Assembly: GCF_013376045.1 (NCBI RefSeq)
Contig: NZ_JABMJG010000004.1
Coordinates: 434,001 to 498,000, forward strand
Length of the DNA stretch: 64,000 nucleotides
Reading direction: 5' to 3'
Source of the DNA: Variovorax sp. SG517
GTDB taxonomy: Bacteria > Pseudomonadota > Gammaproteobacteria > Burkholderiales > Burkholderiaceae_C
Position 1 is the first letter of the stretch, and each line of letters opens with the position of its first letter. A program made the position numbers and the translations under genes. The notes under the pieces are model-generated. The model was given only the letters and a program-made list of their open reading frames with translations. It was not told where the DNA came from and searched no databases. Shown in pieces: positions 15,972-24,317 of the stretch.

Positions 15972-17528
15972 CTAGTGAGCCATGACCTTGCCCCACTCTT
16001 GCTCGTAAGTGGTGACCAGGATCTGGTTCGACAGCCGGTTCACTTCCGCCGGCACGCGCGCCATGTCGAGCGGAAAGTCGAACATCAGCGGCAGGGTGCT
16101 CGGGGAGAGGAACCGCAGGCCCGGCGGCAGCGCATCGGGCATGCGGTAGGGCCTGCGGCTGGCGATGATGTAACCCCATTCGCCGAAGCTGGGCACGTGC
16201 GCGTGGTACGGCGTGGCGCGCAGGCCCACCGACTCGATGGTCGTCGCCACGGTCCAGTAGCTCTTGCGCGCCACCAGCGGCGAGGTGGTCTGGATCACCG
16301 CATAGCCGCTGGCCGAAAGACGTTTCTCGAGCAGCGCGTAGAAGCTGTTGGTGTAGAGCTTGCCGATGGCAAAGTTGGTCGGATCCGGAAAGTCGACCAC
16401 GATCACGTCGTACATGTCACCCGGCTGCTGCAGCCACTGGAAGGCATCGGTGTTGACGATCTTCACCTTCGGCGAAGACAGCGAATGCCCGTTGAGCGCA
16501 GCCAGCGTCTCGTGCTCGGTGAAGAGCTTCGTCATGTTCGGATCGAGCTCCACCAACGTGACCGATTCGACCGACGGGTACTTGAGGATCTCGCGCACCG
16601 CCATGCCGTCGCCGCCGCCAAGCACCGCAACCTTCTTGGGCGCGCCCTGGGCGGCCATCACCGGATGCACCAGCGCCTCGTGGTAGCGGTATTCGTCGCG
16701 CTCGGCGAACTGCAGGTTGCCGTTGAGGAAGAGCCGGTGCCCCAGCAGCCCGCGCGTGACCACGATGCGCTGGTAGGGCGAGGTGGCGCTGAAGACGATG
16801 CGGTCCTGGTAGAACTTGTCTTCCGCCAGCGTGGTGATGTGGTTGGCCCCGACGAAGGCGCCCACCAGCGCGGCCAGCGCCAGAAAGCAGGCGACGGCAT
16901 GCGCGCCCACGCGGCGCAGCTCATGGCGGAACAGCCACAGCGCCCACACCGCCACGGCCGCGTTCATGAAGCCGAACAGCAGACCGGTGCGGATCATGCC
17001 GAGCTGCGGCACCAGGATCAGCGGAAACGCCACCGACACGGCCAGCGCGCCGAGGTAGTCGAAGGTGAGCACCTGCGACACCAGATTCTTGAGCACGATG
17101 TTGCGCTTCAGGATGCGCATCACCAGCGGGATCTCGAGCCCCACCAGCGTGCCCACGACCATCACCAGACCGTAGAGCAGCAGCCGGAACGCGCCCGGCA
17201 CGTAGGCGTTGGCAAGGAACAGGATCGCCGGCAGTGCGCCGCCGATCAGCGCCACCAGCAGTTCGATGCGAAGGAAGTGCGCGGGCAGTTGCCGCTCGAA
17301 ATAGCGCGAGAGCCATGAGCCCACGCCCATGGCGAACAGGTAGGTGCCGATGATTGTGCTGAACTGCAGCACCGAGTCGCCCAGCAGGTAGGAGCTGAGC
17401 GCGGCCGCGGTGAGCTCGTAGACGAGTCCGCAGGCGGCGACCACGAACACGCTGGCGAGCAGCGCGATCTCGATCGGTTGCGGCCCCCGCGCGTCCGGGG
17501 TGCGCGCGGGCAGGGCCGCGTCGCTCAA
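15972..17528 (-). CDS. membrane-bound polyamine aminopropyltransferase (spermidine synthase-like)
   Basis: 518 residues in two parts: about seven membrane helices in residues 15-220, then a SAM-type methyltransferase-like catalytic domain with AVLGGGDGMAVREILKYP, the acidic VELDPNM, NTDAF and VVDFPDPTN. It would transfer aminopropyl groups from decarboxylated SAM to an amine, as spermidine synthases do. The start chosen is TTG at 17526-17528, overlapping the DUF350 stop (TTGA); no ATG or GTG occurs before the first helix, and upstream codons are a shadow of DUF350. No speD (SAM decarboxylase) lies nearby, so the donor must come from elsewhere in the genome. Confidence 0.88.
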   Translation of the reverse strand: MSDAALPARTPDARGPQPIEIALLASVFVVAACGLVYELTAAALSSYLLGDSVLQFSTIIGTYLFAMGVGSWLSRYFERQLPAHFLRIELLVALIGGALPAILFLANAYVPGAFRLLLYGLVMVVGTLVGLEIPLVMRILKRNIVLKNLVSQVLTFDYLGALAVSVAFPLILVPQLGMIRTGLLFGFMNAAVAVWALWLFRHELRRVGAHAVACFLALAALVGAFVGANHITTLAEDKFYQDRIVFSATSPYQRIVVTRGLLGHRLFLNGNLQFAERDEYRYHEALVHPVMAAQGAPKKVAVLGGGDGMAVREILKYPSVESVTLVELDPNMTKLFTEHETLAALNGHSLSSPKVKIVNTDAFQWLQQPGDMYDVIVVDFPDPTNFAIGKLYTNSFYALLEKRLSASGYAVIQTTSPLVARKSYWTVATTIESVGLRATPYHAHVPSFGEWGYIIASRRPYRMPDALPPGLRFLSPSTLPLMFDFPLDMARVPAEVNRLSNQILVTTYEQEWGKVMAH

Positions 17529-17743
17529 TGGATTGCAGCAGCCACGATGATGCTGATGCCGAGGCTCATCGCGGCAACCACCAGCCCCAGCGCCACGTTC
17601 TGCTTCTCGACGATCTCGCCCCACAGATCGTAGGGCGTGATCTTGTCGATGATCAGGAAGCAGAGCCAGAAGATCACGACGCCGATCAGCGCGTACACGA
17701 GCGATCCGAGGACCACGCCCGGTTTCAGCCATTCAAATCCCAT
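17525..17743 (-). CDS. DUF350 small membrane protein (YjfL-like)
   Basis: 72 residues with two membrane helices separated by a polar loop (DKITPYDLWGEIVEKQNVAL), the signature of DUF350. E. coli YjfL belongs to this family and is encoded among PspA-like and polyamine-ligase-like genes. DUF350 proteins repeatedly co-occur with aminopropyltransferases, as here. It may form an oligomeric membrane channel or scaffold, but function is unproven. It starts after GGAGGTCCCC, a strong ribosome binding site, and overlaps the next gene through TTGA. Confidence 0.88.
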   Translation of the reverse strand: MGFEWLKPGVVLGSLVYALIGVVIFWLCFLIIDKITPYDLWGEIVEKQNVALGLVVAAMSLGISIIVAAAIH

Positions 17744-17797
17744 GGGGACCTCCAGTCGTAGCAGTAGTTAGAGAGAGCATCGCGCGCATCTTCGCCG

Positions 17798-19279
17798 TCA
17801 TTTGTGGCCGCCGCCACTCGAGTAGCCGCCATACGAGCCGCCCGAGCTCCGATAACCGGAGCCGCCGCTGCTGGAGCAGGTGCTCAGGATGATCAGCACG
17901 ATGATGATCACGACGATGATGAGGATGATGGTGCCGCAGCCCAGCCCCGAGGCGGCGCTCACCGGCAGCGCGTCGGCGCGCTTGAACATGTCCTTGCGCG
18001 CGTCGAGCTTGAAGGCGGTGGCGACCGCGCCGCTGTCGATCTTGCTGCCGGAGGACCACGTCAGTTCGTTGGCCGAGCGCTCCATCGACAGCAGCGCGCC
18101 GCCATTGGCGAAGTCGCGGTTGAAGGTCTTCTGGCCGCGCTCGACCTGCCAGTAGAACTCGCCCGCCACGTAGGTGGTCTCGGCGTTGTAGGCGTATTGC
18201 TGCTGGTAGCGCTTGCCGAGGTAGGTGGCGGTGTTGCCGCTCTCGGCCATCACGGGCGCGCCGGTGGTCGGCTTGACCATGCTCCAGCCGTCCTCGGCGT
18301 CCACCAGGAAGCTGAAGCCGCGCTTGTTGTTGTAGAGCAGGTATTCGTCCCAGCCGAATTGCTCGTCGTCGCCGGGCTCGCTGCCCATGCGGTGCTGGAA
18401 GCCCACCACCTGCCACTGCGCGCCCTGCAGCTGGCCCATGCTGCCCAGCGCGATGAGCGGGCGCACGGGCTCGTCCTGCGTGGCGTGCTTGAGTTCGCCG
18501 CCGATGCCCTGCGACAGGTCGATGATGCTGTTGCATGAGCCGCAGGTGATGCTCTTGCTGTCGGCCAGGTTGACGGTGACGGGCGAGCCGCAGTTGGGGC
18601 AGTTGAAGCTGCGGCCTTTTTCGTCCTTGGCGGATTCGGCGCGCAGGCCGGTGAGCTGGAGGTCTTCCAGCTGCACCGAGCGGCCGAGATAGGCGCTGGG
18701 CTTGGCGGTGCCGTAGTCGATGCTCAGCACCAGCCCGCGGTCGTTGCGCAGCTCGACCATCGCGAACGGCCGACCGAGTTCGGGCAGGTGCGGCAGTTCG
18801 CCCTGCGCCGAGGTCAGCGCCACCTGCTCGTTCGAGGTGACGGTGTAGCTCTGGCCCGCGAAGGCGCTGGTGGCGCCCACGCGCAGGTCGACAGGCGGGG
18901 GCGCGGCGCGCTGCAGGTCGAAGGGCAGGGCGAAGACGTAGGCGCCGTTGTCCTCGCTGAGGATGGCGGTGCGGTCGCCGTCGAGCGCGGCGATCCATTC
19001 GGTCCAGCGGCCGCCGGGGTAGGTGTACTGCAGCCGGCCGATGAGCGTGAAGGGCTTGTCCTGGATGCGGCCGGCGGCGAACAGCTGCAGCGGGCTGAAG
19101 TCGTCGAACAGCTCCGCCATCTTGCCGGTGCGCGCGAGCGTGTCGCCCTGACGCACGACCGTGCTCTGGCAGTAGGGACAGACCGCGTGCGTCGATTGCG
19201 CCGAGCGGAATTCGACCGGTGCGCCGCAGCCGGGGCAGGGCGCTCGGTAGTAGCGTTGGTTGCCGGTTTCCTCAGCCAT
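17798..19279 (-). CDS. DUF4178 zinc-ribbon membrane protein
   Basis: 493 residues. A zinc ribbon opens the protein (CPGCGAP...CPYCQ, about 15-38), followed by a DUF4178-type beta domain (about 60-190), a second zinc ribbon (CPNCGSP...CGSCN, about 208-232), a second DUF4178 domain (about 260-410), a hydrophobic helix (GCGTIILIIVVIIIVLIILS) and a Gly/Ser/Tyr-rich tail. DUF4178 proteins associate in gene neighbourhoods with PspA/SPFH-type membrane-stress proteins and polyamine genes. The role is unknown; the layout suggests a membrane-tethered sensor or adaptor. It follows the SPFH gene by 106 bases that include a hairpin, and precedes DUF350 by 54. Confidence 0.88.
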   Translation of the reverse strand: MAEETGNQRYYRAPCPGCGAPVEFRSAQSTHAVCPYCQSTVVRQGDTLARTGKMAELFDDFSPLQLFAAGRIQDKPFTLIGRLQYTYPGGRWTEWIAALDGDRTAILSEDNGAYVFALPFDLQRAAPPPVDLRVGATSAFAGQSYTVTSNEQVALTSAQGELPHLPELGRPFAMVELRNDRGLVLSIDYGTAKPSAYLGRSVQLEDLQLTGLRAESAKDEKGRSFNCPNCGSPVTVNLADSKSITCGSCNSIIDLSQGIGGELKHATQDEPVRPLIALGSMGQLQGAQWQVVGFQHRMGSEPGDDEQFGWDEYLLYNNKRGFSFLVDAEDGWSMVKPTTGAPVMAESGNTATYLGKRYQQQYAYNAETTYVAGEFYWQVERGQKTFNRDFANGGALLSMERSANELTWSSGSKIDSGAVATAFKLDARKDMFKRADALPVSAASGLGCGTIILIIVVIIIVLIILSTCSSSGGSGYRSSGGSYGGYSSGGGHK

Positions 19280-19335
19280 GGCGTCTCATCAGCCATGGCT
19301 CGGGCGGCCACGAGTCTTTCAAGCCAACGAGGCTT

Positions 19336-19360
19336 CTGACGCCCGTCGAAGGGGCGTCAG
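19336..19360 (-). other. intercistronic hairpin between SPFH and DUF4178 genes
   Basis: The arms CTGACGCCC (19336-19344) and GGGCGTCAG (19352-19360) pair perfectly over nine bases with a seven-base loop. There is no T-run on the minus strand, so it looks more like an mRNA processing or stability element, or a weak attenuator setting SPFH above the downstream genes, than a terminator. Confidence 0.5.
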
Positions 19361-19385
19361 GCGCTGTGCGGAACATGGCGCCGCG

Positions 19386-20438
19386 TCAGACCAGTTTTTT
19401 CAGCAGTTCGGCCTTCTTGGCGTCGAACTCTTCCTGGGTGAGGATGCCCTTCGTCTTCAGCTCGCCGAGTTTTTCCAGCGTGGTCATCACGTCGGCGGCG
19501 CTCACCACGGCCACCGCCGGTTGCTGCTGCTGGGCCGCGGCGGCAGCCGCCGCGTTGGGGCTCAGGCCCTGCGCGAGGTTCTGCGCCAGCACCTGGCCGA
19601 GCGCCACGCCGGCGCCCAGGCCCATCGCGTCGCCCGCGATGCCGCTGCCGCCGCCGGCAGCGCCCTCGGCGAACTTGGGAATGGCCTGCGCCGTCTGGTA
19701 CTGCATGAACTTGCCCATGTCGTTGCCGACCATGCCCATGCCGATCTTCTGGTCGAGGATCTTCTGGAGCTCTTCGGGCAGCGAGACGTTCTGGACCGTG
19801 ATGTTCTCGAGCTTGATGCCGATCTTCTCGAACTCGGGCACCAGCTGGGCGGCGAGCGCCTGGGCGAACTGGATCTGGTTGGCCGCGAGGTCCAGGAAGG
19901 GCACGCCGCTGGAGGCGATGGCGTTGCTGATGTTCTGCAGCACCAGGCCGCGCAGCTGGCCGTCGAGATCGGCCACGGTGTAGGTGTCGCGCGTGCCGGA
20001 GATCTCGGTGTGGAAGGCCTTGGCGTCGCCGATGCGGAACGAGTAGTTGCCGAAGGCGCGCAGGCGCACGGCGCCGAAGTCCTTGTCGCGGATGGTGATC
20101 GGCTGGGGCGTGCCCCACTTCTGGTCGACCTGCTGGCGGGTGCTGAAGAAGTAGACGTCGCTCTTGAAGGGGGACTCGAAAAGCTTGTCCCAGTTCTTCA
20201 GGTACGTGAGCACGGGCAGCGTCTGCGTCGTGAGCTTGTACATGCCGGGGCCGAACACGTCGGCCACCTTGCCCTCGTTGACGAAGACGGCGACCTGCGA
20301 TTCGCGCACCGTGAGCGAAGCGCCGTTCTGGATTTCCATCTCCGCCATCGGGAAGCGCCAGGCCAGCGTGCCGTCGCCGGTCTCGGTCCACTGGATGATG
20401 TCGATGAACTGCTTCTTGATGAAATCCATCAGGGCCAT
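19386..20438 (-). CDS. SPFH/band-7 domain protein with C-terminal SHOCT
   Basis: 350 residues starting MALMDFIKKQFIDIIQWTET, chosen because AGAGGAG lies just upstream. An SPFH-type core (about 20-220; GPGMYKLTTQTLPVLT) is followed by a helical region, an Ala/Gln-rich linker (about 290-315) and a SHOCT motif (LGELKTKGILTQEEFDAKKA) at the end. This is the YdjI-like 'virion core protein' class of SPFH proteins. Such proteins form membrane-associated oligomers and mark envelope-stress modules. It is the first gene of the nine-gene run, divergent from malic enzyme across about 180 bases that should hold both promoters. Confidence 0.88.
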   Translation of the reverse strand: MALMDFIKKQFIDIIQWTETGDGTLAWRFPMAEMEIQNGASLTVRESQVAVFVNEGKVADVFGPGMYKLTTQTLPVLTYLKNWDKLFESPFKSDVYFFSTRQQVDQKWGTPQPITIRDKDFGAVRLRAFGNYSFRIGDAKAFHTEISGTRDTYTVADLDGQLRGLVLQNISNAIASSGVPFLDLAANQIQFAQALAAQLVPEFEKIGIKLENITVQNVSLPEELQKILDQKIGMGMVGNDMGKFMQYQTAQAIPKFAEGAAGGGSGIAGDAMGLGAGVALGQVLAQNLAQGLSPNAAAAAAAQQQQPAVAVVSAADVMTTLEKLGELKTKGILTQEEFDAKKAELLKKLV

Positions 20439-20618
20439 GGTCGGTCGCTCCTCTTGAGGTTTTTTCAGGTTCTGTCCGAACTGCGCATATTGCCACACGG
20501 GCCCGGGAAAACACCCGTGCTATTGGTCATGGGAACCCCTGGCCATGCGGCCTAGGGCGTCATGCGCGAGGTCTACAATCGGCGCCCCCAGAAGAAGCGC
20601 CACCAGGAGCTACGGCAC

Positions 20619-22967
20619 ATGTCAGATTCGACCCCCTCGACCTCATCGACTCCCACGCCCGAAGACAAGCGCGCAGAACTGCGCCGTGCCGCCCTCGAGT
20701 ACCACGAGTTTCCCGTTCCAGGCAAGGTCGCCATCGCGGCGACCAAGCAGATGATCAACCAGCGCGACCTGTCGCTGGCCTATTCGCCCGGCGTGGCGGC
20801 TCCCTGCGAGGAGATCGTCAAGGATCCGGCCAACGCCTTCAAGTACACCTCCCGGGGCAACCTCGTGGCCGTCATCAGCAACGGCACCGCCGTGCTGGGC
20901 CTGGGCGACATCGGCCCGCTGGCCTCCAAGCCGGTGATGGAAGGCAAGGGCGTCCTGTTCAAGAAGTTCGCGGGCGTCGACGTGTTCGACATCGAGATCG
21001 ACGAAAAGGACCCGGCCAAGCTGGTGGACATCATCGCCTCGCTGGAGCCCACCTTCGGCGCAGTCAACCTCGAAGACATCAAGGCGCCGGACTGCTTCTA
21101 CGTCGAGCGCGAGCTGCGCAAGCGCATGAAGATCCCGGTCTTCCACGACGACCAGCACGGCACGGCCATCACCGTGGCGGCTGCCATGGTCAACGGCCTG
21201 AAGGTGGCCGGCAAGAAGATCGAAGAGGTCAAGCTGGTCGCCTCCGGCGCGGGCGCCGCGGCGCTGGCCTGCCTGAACCTGCTGCTCAAGGTGGGCCTGA
21301 AGCGCGAGAACGTGTTCGTCACCGACCTGGCCGGCGTGGTCTACGAAGGCCGCACCGAGCTGATGGACGACGACAAGCGCCAGTTCATGCAGAAGACCGA
21401 CGCGCGCACGCTCGCCGAGGTGATCGAGGGTGCCGACGTGTTCCTGGGCCTGTCCGCGGGCGGCGTGCTCAAGCCCGCCATGGTGGCCAAGATGGCCAAG
21501 CGCCCGGTGATCTTCGCGCTGGCCAACCCCAATCCCGAGATCGCTCCGGAAGACGCCCACGCGGTGCGCGACGACGTGATCATGGCCACCGGCCGCACCG
21601 ACTATCCGAACCAGGTCAACAACGTCCTGTGCTTCCCGTACATCTTCCGCGGCGCGCTGGACTGCGGCGCGACGACGATCACCGACGAGATGGAGATCGC
21701 CGCGGTGCACGCCATCGCCGACCTGGCGCAGGCCGAGCAGAGCGAGCGCGTGGCCGCCGCCTACGTCGGTGAGAAGCTCAGCTTCGGCCCCGAATACCTG
21801 ATTCCGAAGCCCTTCGACCCGCGCCTGATGATGAAGATCGCGCCGGCCGTGGCCAAGGCGGCCGAGGAAAGCGGCGTGGCCCAGCGCCCCATCAAGGACA
21901 TGGACGCCTACCGCGACAAGCTGCAGAGCTTCGTCTACGCCTCGGGCACCACGATGAAGCCCATCTTCGACGCCGCCCGGCGCGCGAGCAAGAAGCGCGT
22001 GGCCTACTCGGAAGGCGAGGAAGAGCGCGTGCTGCGCGCGGCCCAGATCGTGGTGGACGAGGGCGTGGCGCGCCCGACGCTCATCGGCCGGCCGGCCATC
22101 ATTGCCCAGCGCATCGAGAAATTCGGCCTGCGCCTGAAGGAAGAGCTGGACTACGACGTGGTCAACGTCGAGCAGGACCACCGCTACCGCGAGTTCTGGC
22201 AGACCTACCACCGCATGACCGAGCGCAAGGGCGTGACGGTGCAGGTCGCCAAGATCGAGATGCGCCGGCGCCTGACGCTGATCGGCTCGATGCTGCTGCA
22301 CAAGGGCGAGGTCGACGGCCTGATCTGCGGCACCTGGGGCACCACCGCCAACCACCTGCACTACATCGACCAGGTGATCGGCAAGCGCCCCGGCGGCTGC
22401 GAAAGCACCCCGCAGGACGTGCCCGTGTACGCCTGCATGAACGGCCTGCTGCTGCCCGACCGCCAGGTGTTCCTGGTCGACACGCACGTCAACTACGACC
22501 CCTCGCCCGAGGAGCTGGCCGAGATCACCACCATGGCGGCCGAGGAAATGATGCGCTTCGGCCTGAAGCCGAAGGCTGCGCTGCTGTCGCACTCCAACTT
22601 CGGCACCAGCAACGGCCCCAGCGCCATCAAGATGCGCCGCACGCTCGACCTGCTGCGCGTGCAGGCGCCCTGGCTCGAGGTGGACGGCGAAATGCACGGC
22701 GACGTGGCGCTCGACAGCAAGCAGCGCGCGGTCGTCATGCCGCACAGCGCGCTGGCGGGCGACGCCAATCTGCTGGTTTTTCCCAACATCGACGCGGCCA
22801 ATATTTCCTACAACCTGCTCAAGACGGCGGCGGGCGGCAACATCGCCATCGGCCCGGTCCTGCTCGGTGCGGCCAAACCTGTGCATATTCTCACGGCAAG
22901 CGCGACTGTTCGGCGCATCGTGAACATGACAGCCTTGACAGTCGCCGACGCAAACGCGGAAAGATAG
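20619..22967 (+). CDS. maeB: NADP-dependent malic enzyme with phosphotransacetylase-like domain
   Basis: 782 residues: malic enzyme N-terminal domain (about 20-155; [15 protein letters not shown]), NAD(P)-binding domain (about 165-410; [10 protein letters not shown]) and a C-terminal PTA-like domain (about 440-770). This fusion is the MaeB class: malate is oxidatively decarboxylated to pyruvate with NADP, and the PTA-like part is regulatory, binding acetyl-CoA. The start at 20619 (MSDSTPST) follows AGGAG; the longer open frame upstream has no MaeB character. A TACAAT at 20574-20579 could be its -10. An internal stem-loop at 23017 may end the transcript. Confidence 0.95.
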   Translation: MSDSTPSTSSTPTPEDKRAELRRAALEYHEFPVPGKVAIAATKQMINQRDLSLAYSPGVAAPCEEIVKDPANAFKYTSRGNLVAVISNGTAVLGLGDIGPLASKPVMEGKGVLFKKFAGVDVFDIEIDEKDPAKLVDIIASLEPTFGAVNLEDIKAPDCFYVERELRKRMKIPVFHDDQHGTAITVAAAMVNGLKVAGKKIEEVKLVASGAGAAALACLNLLLKVGLKRENVFVTDLAGVVYEGRTELMDDDKRQFMQKTDARTLAEVIEGADVFLGLSAGGVLKPAMVAKMAKRPVIFALANPNPEIAPEDAHAVRDDVIMATGRTDYPNQVNNVLCFPYIFRGALDCGATTITDEMEIAAVHAIADLAQAEQSERVAAAYVGEKLSFGPEYLIPKPFDPRLMMKIAPAVAKAAEESGVAQRPIKDMDAYRDKLQSFVYASGTTMKPIFDAARRASKKRVAYSEGEEERVLRAAQIVVDEGVARPTLIGRPAIIAQRIEKFGLRLKEELDYDVVNVEQDHRYREFWQTYHRMTERKGVTVQVAKIEMRRRLTLIGSMLLHKGEVDGLICGTWGTTANHLHYIDQVIGKRPGGCESTPQDVPVYACMNGLLLPDRQVFLVDTHVNYDPSPEELAEITTMAAEEMMRFGLKPKAALLSHSNFGTSNGPSAIKMRRTLDLLRVQAPWLEVDGEMHGDVALDSKQRAVVMPHSALAGDANLLVFPNIDAANISYNLLKTAAGGNIAIGPVLLGAAKPVHILTASATVRRIVNMTALTVADANAER

Positions 22968-23016
22968 GCTATTTGGCGAGAGTGGCCGCCAACTTAAAAA
23001 GCCATTCGATACCCTG

Positions 23017-23055
23017 GCGACTGCTCAAACTTTGGGCAGTCGCTTGCTATTTTCG
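23017..23055 (+). terminator. stem-loop after maeB, possible terminator
   Basis: GCGACTGC (23017-23024) and GCAGTCGC (23036-23043) pair perfectly around an 11-base loop, followed by TTGCTATTTT. The T-run is interrupted, so termination is likely but not certain. Confidence 0.5.
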
Positions 23056-23148
23056 CCAGCGTGGTGCACACTCGCGGGCTTGAATTTGCGGGTTAACCCC
23101 GACGTTGATCGCCAATTCGAACCCCCCGCTCTTTTCTTGTGGTGCCCC

Positions 23149-23562
23149 ATGGCGGCTTACGCCTCGATCACGTCCTCTGTCACAAAGTTTGCGCTCACCA
23201 GTCTGATGCTGGTCGCGTTGACGACGGGGGCCGAGGCCCGCGGATGGTTCGGCGCCGGAAAAACGTCCGCCGAGGAAACGATCGCGCTGTCCGAGCTGCC
23301 GGCGCAGGGCCAGCAGACCTACCGCGCCATCCTCGATGGCGGCCCTTTCAGGTACGACAAGGACGGCACGGTGTTCGGCAATCGCGAGCGTCTTCTGCCG
23401 CCGGCACGCCGCGGCCACTACCGTGAATACACGGTGACGACGCCCGGTTCGCGCAACCGTGGTGCAAGGCGGATCGTCTGCGGCGGCGAGCAGCGCACCG
23501 CGCCCGAGGCCTGCTGGTACACCGCAGACCACTACGCGAGCTTCAGACGGATTGCGCCATGA
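23149..23562 (+). CDS. secreted guanyl-specific ribonuclease (RNase Sa/barnase superfamily)
   Basis: 137 residues: a signal peptide (cleavage about residue 30, AEA) and a microbial RNase N1/T1 domain closely resembling RNase Sa (LSELPAQGQQTYRAI, GGPFRYDKDGTVFGNRE, YREYTVTTPGSRNRG, DHYASF). By alignment with Sa, the catalytic base is Glu93, with Arg108 and His128 completing the site, so it should be active and cut RNA after G. Its stop overlaps the barstar start (ATGA), making an enzyme-inhibitor pair. The start at 23149 gives the signal peptide; the longer open frame upstream is not convincing. Use as a scavenging nuclease or an antibacterial toxin cannot be told apart here. Confidence 0.9.
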   Translation: MAAYASITSSVTKFALTSLMLVALTTGAEARGWFGAGKTSAEETIALSELPAQGQQTYRAILDGGPFRYDKDGTVFGNRERLLPPARRGHYREYTVTTPGSRNRGARRIVCGGEQRTAPEACWYTADHYASFRRIAP

Positions 23563-24038
23563 GCGATGAAAACGACCTGAGCGGCGCCTCGAAGCGCCCC
23601 GACGAAATGATGATGACTATGGAAAGACCAGCGGAGATGACCTTATCCCTTCGTGCCGTACGCCCGAACATCGTGCAATCGATCCGCGCGTTCCGCGTGA
23701 ACGACCTGCAGGACGCAGCCAACGCGGCCGGCCAGCACTTCCTGTACGCCAACCTGGGCAACGCCCAGACCAAGCAGGACGTGCTCGACCTGATCGCCCA
23801 GCAGTTCACGTTCCCGGCCCACTTCGGGAAGAACTTCGACGCGCTGTACGACTGCATGACCGACCCGTTGCATAAATCGGGCCCGCAGCCGGGATTCGTC
23901 ATCGTGCTGGAGCAGATTCCGGCCAACGCCAAGTTCGACAAGGAAGCCCGCGAGCAGCTGCTCGACATCTTCCGCGACGCCTCGGACTACTGGGGCGACC
24001 GCAAGGTCCCGTTCCGGTGCTTCTATTCTTTTCTGTAG
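23559..24038 (+). CDS. barstar family ribonuclease inhibitor
   Basis: 159 residues. The C-terminal 95 are barstar-like: FGKNFDALYDCMTD (about 89-102) aligns with the barstar helix-2 region, with Asp94 and Asp98 at the positions of Asp35 and Asp39 that plug the barnase active site, and the protein ends in the usual VPFRCFYSFL strand. An unusual N-terminal extension of about 40 residues (rich in Met and charged residues) precedes it; a later ATG (codon 27, MTLSLRAVRP) could also be used. It should block the co-encoded RNase in the cytoplasm. Coupled to it by ATGA. Confidence 0.9.
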   Translation: MSDENDLSGASKRPDEMMMTMERPAEMTLSLRAVRPNIVQSIRAFRVNDLQDAANAAGQHFLYANLGNAQTKQDVLDLIAQQFTFPAHFGKNFDALYDCMTDPLHKSGPQPGFVIVLEQIPANAKFDKEAREQLLDIFRDASDYWGDRKVPFRCFYSFL

Positions 24039-24250
24039 CCCGTTCTGCATCCACCAGCCAAGCAGAACGGGCGAACGAGGCTCAACCGAACGTTGAAACC
24101 CTCGATGGCATCGAAGTGAACACCGCGGCAGCCGCCGCTGCCGAACCGGCCGGCGAAAAGATGCCGACCGACAAACTGGTCGACGTTTCGCCCCTGGCGC
24201 TGCGCATGAGCAGCCCCTTCAACGCAGGTTACTGGCTCGCCGCCGCCTGA
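24017..24250 (+). CDS. possible small ORF after barstar, unknown
   Basis: A 77-codon frame begins at a GTG inside the barstar 3' end and runs through most of the gap before rsmA. It encodes an Ala/Glu-rich, mostly polar peptide ending RMSSPFNAGYWLAAA, with coding-like third positions. No Shine-Dalgarno and no recognised domain. It may be translated by coupling with barstar, may start at one of the later ATGs, or may be spurious. Confidence 0.3.
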   Translation: MLLFFSVARSASTSQAERANEAQPNVETLDGIEVNTAAAAAAEPAGEKMPTDKLVDVSPLALRMSSPFNAGYWLAAA

Positions 24251-24264
24251 CGAGAAGAAAAGAA

Positions 24265-24317
24265 GCCGGCAAGCTTGCCGGCCGACAAACAAAAAGCGCG
24301 CCGACGGCGCGCTTTTT
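24265..24317. terminator. bidirectional terminator between barstar and rsmA
   Basis: AAAAAGCGCGCC GAC GGCGCGCTTTTT (24291-24317) is a near-perfect hairpin with A- and T-runs on its two sides, serving the convergent barstar and rsmA units; it abuts the rsmA stop. A second 18-base palindrome, GCCGGCAAGCTTGCCGGC, lies at 24265-24282. Confidence 0.85.

Noticed and set aside
17529-17732. 68-codon upstream extension of the aminopropyltransferase
   Set aside because: It overlaps DUF350 in another frame, is Arg/His-rich and has no membrane or family character; TTG at 17528 is better.
20643-22886. 747-codon open frame antisense to maeB
   Set aside because: Antisense shadow of an intact malic enzyme.
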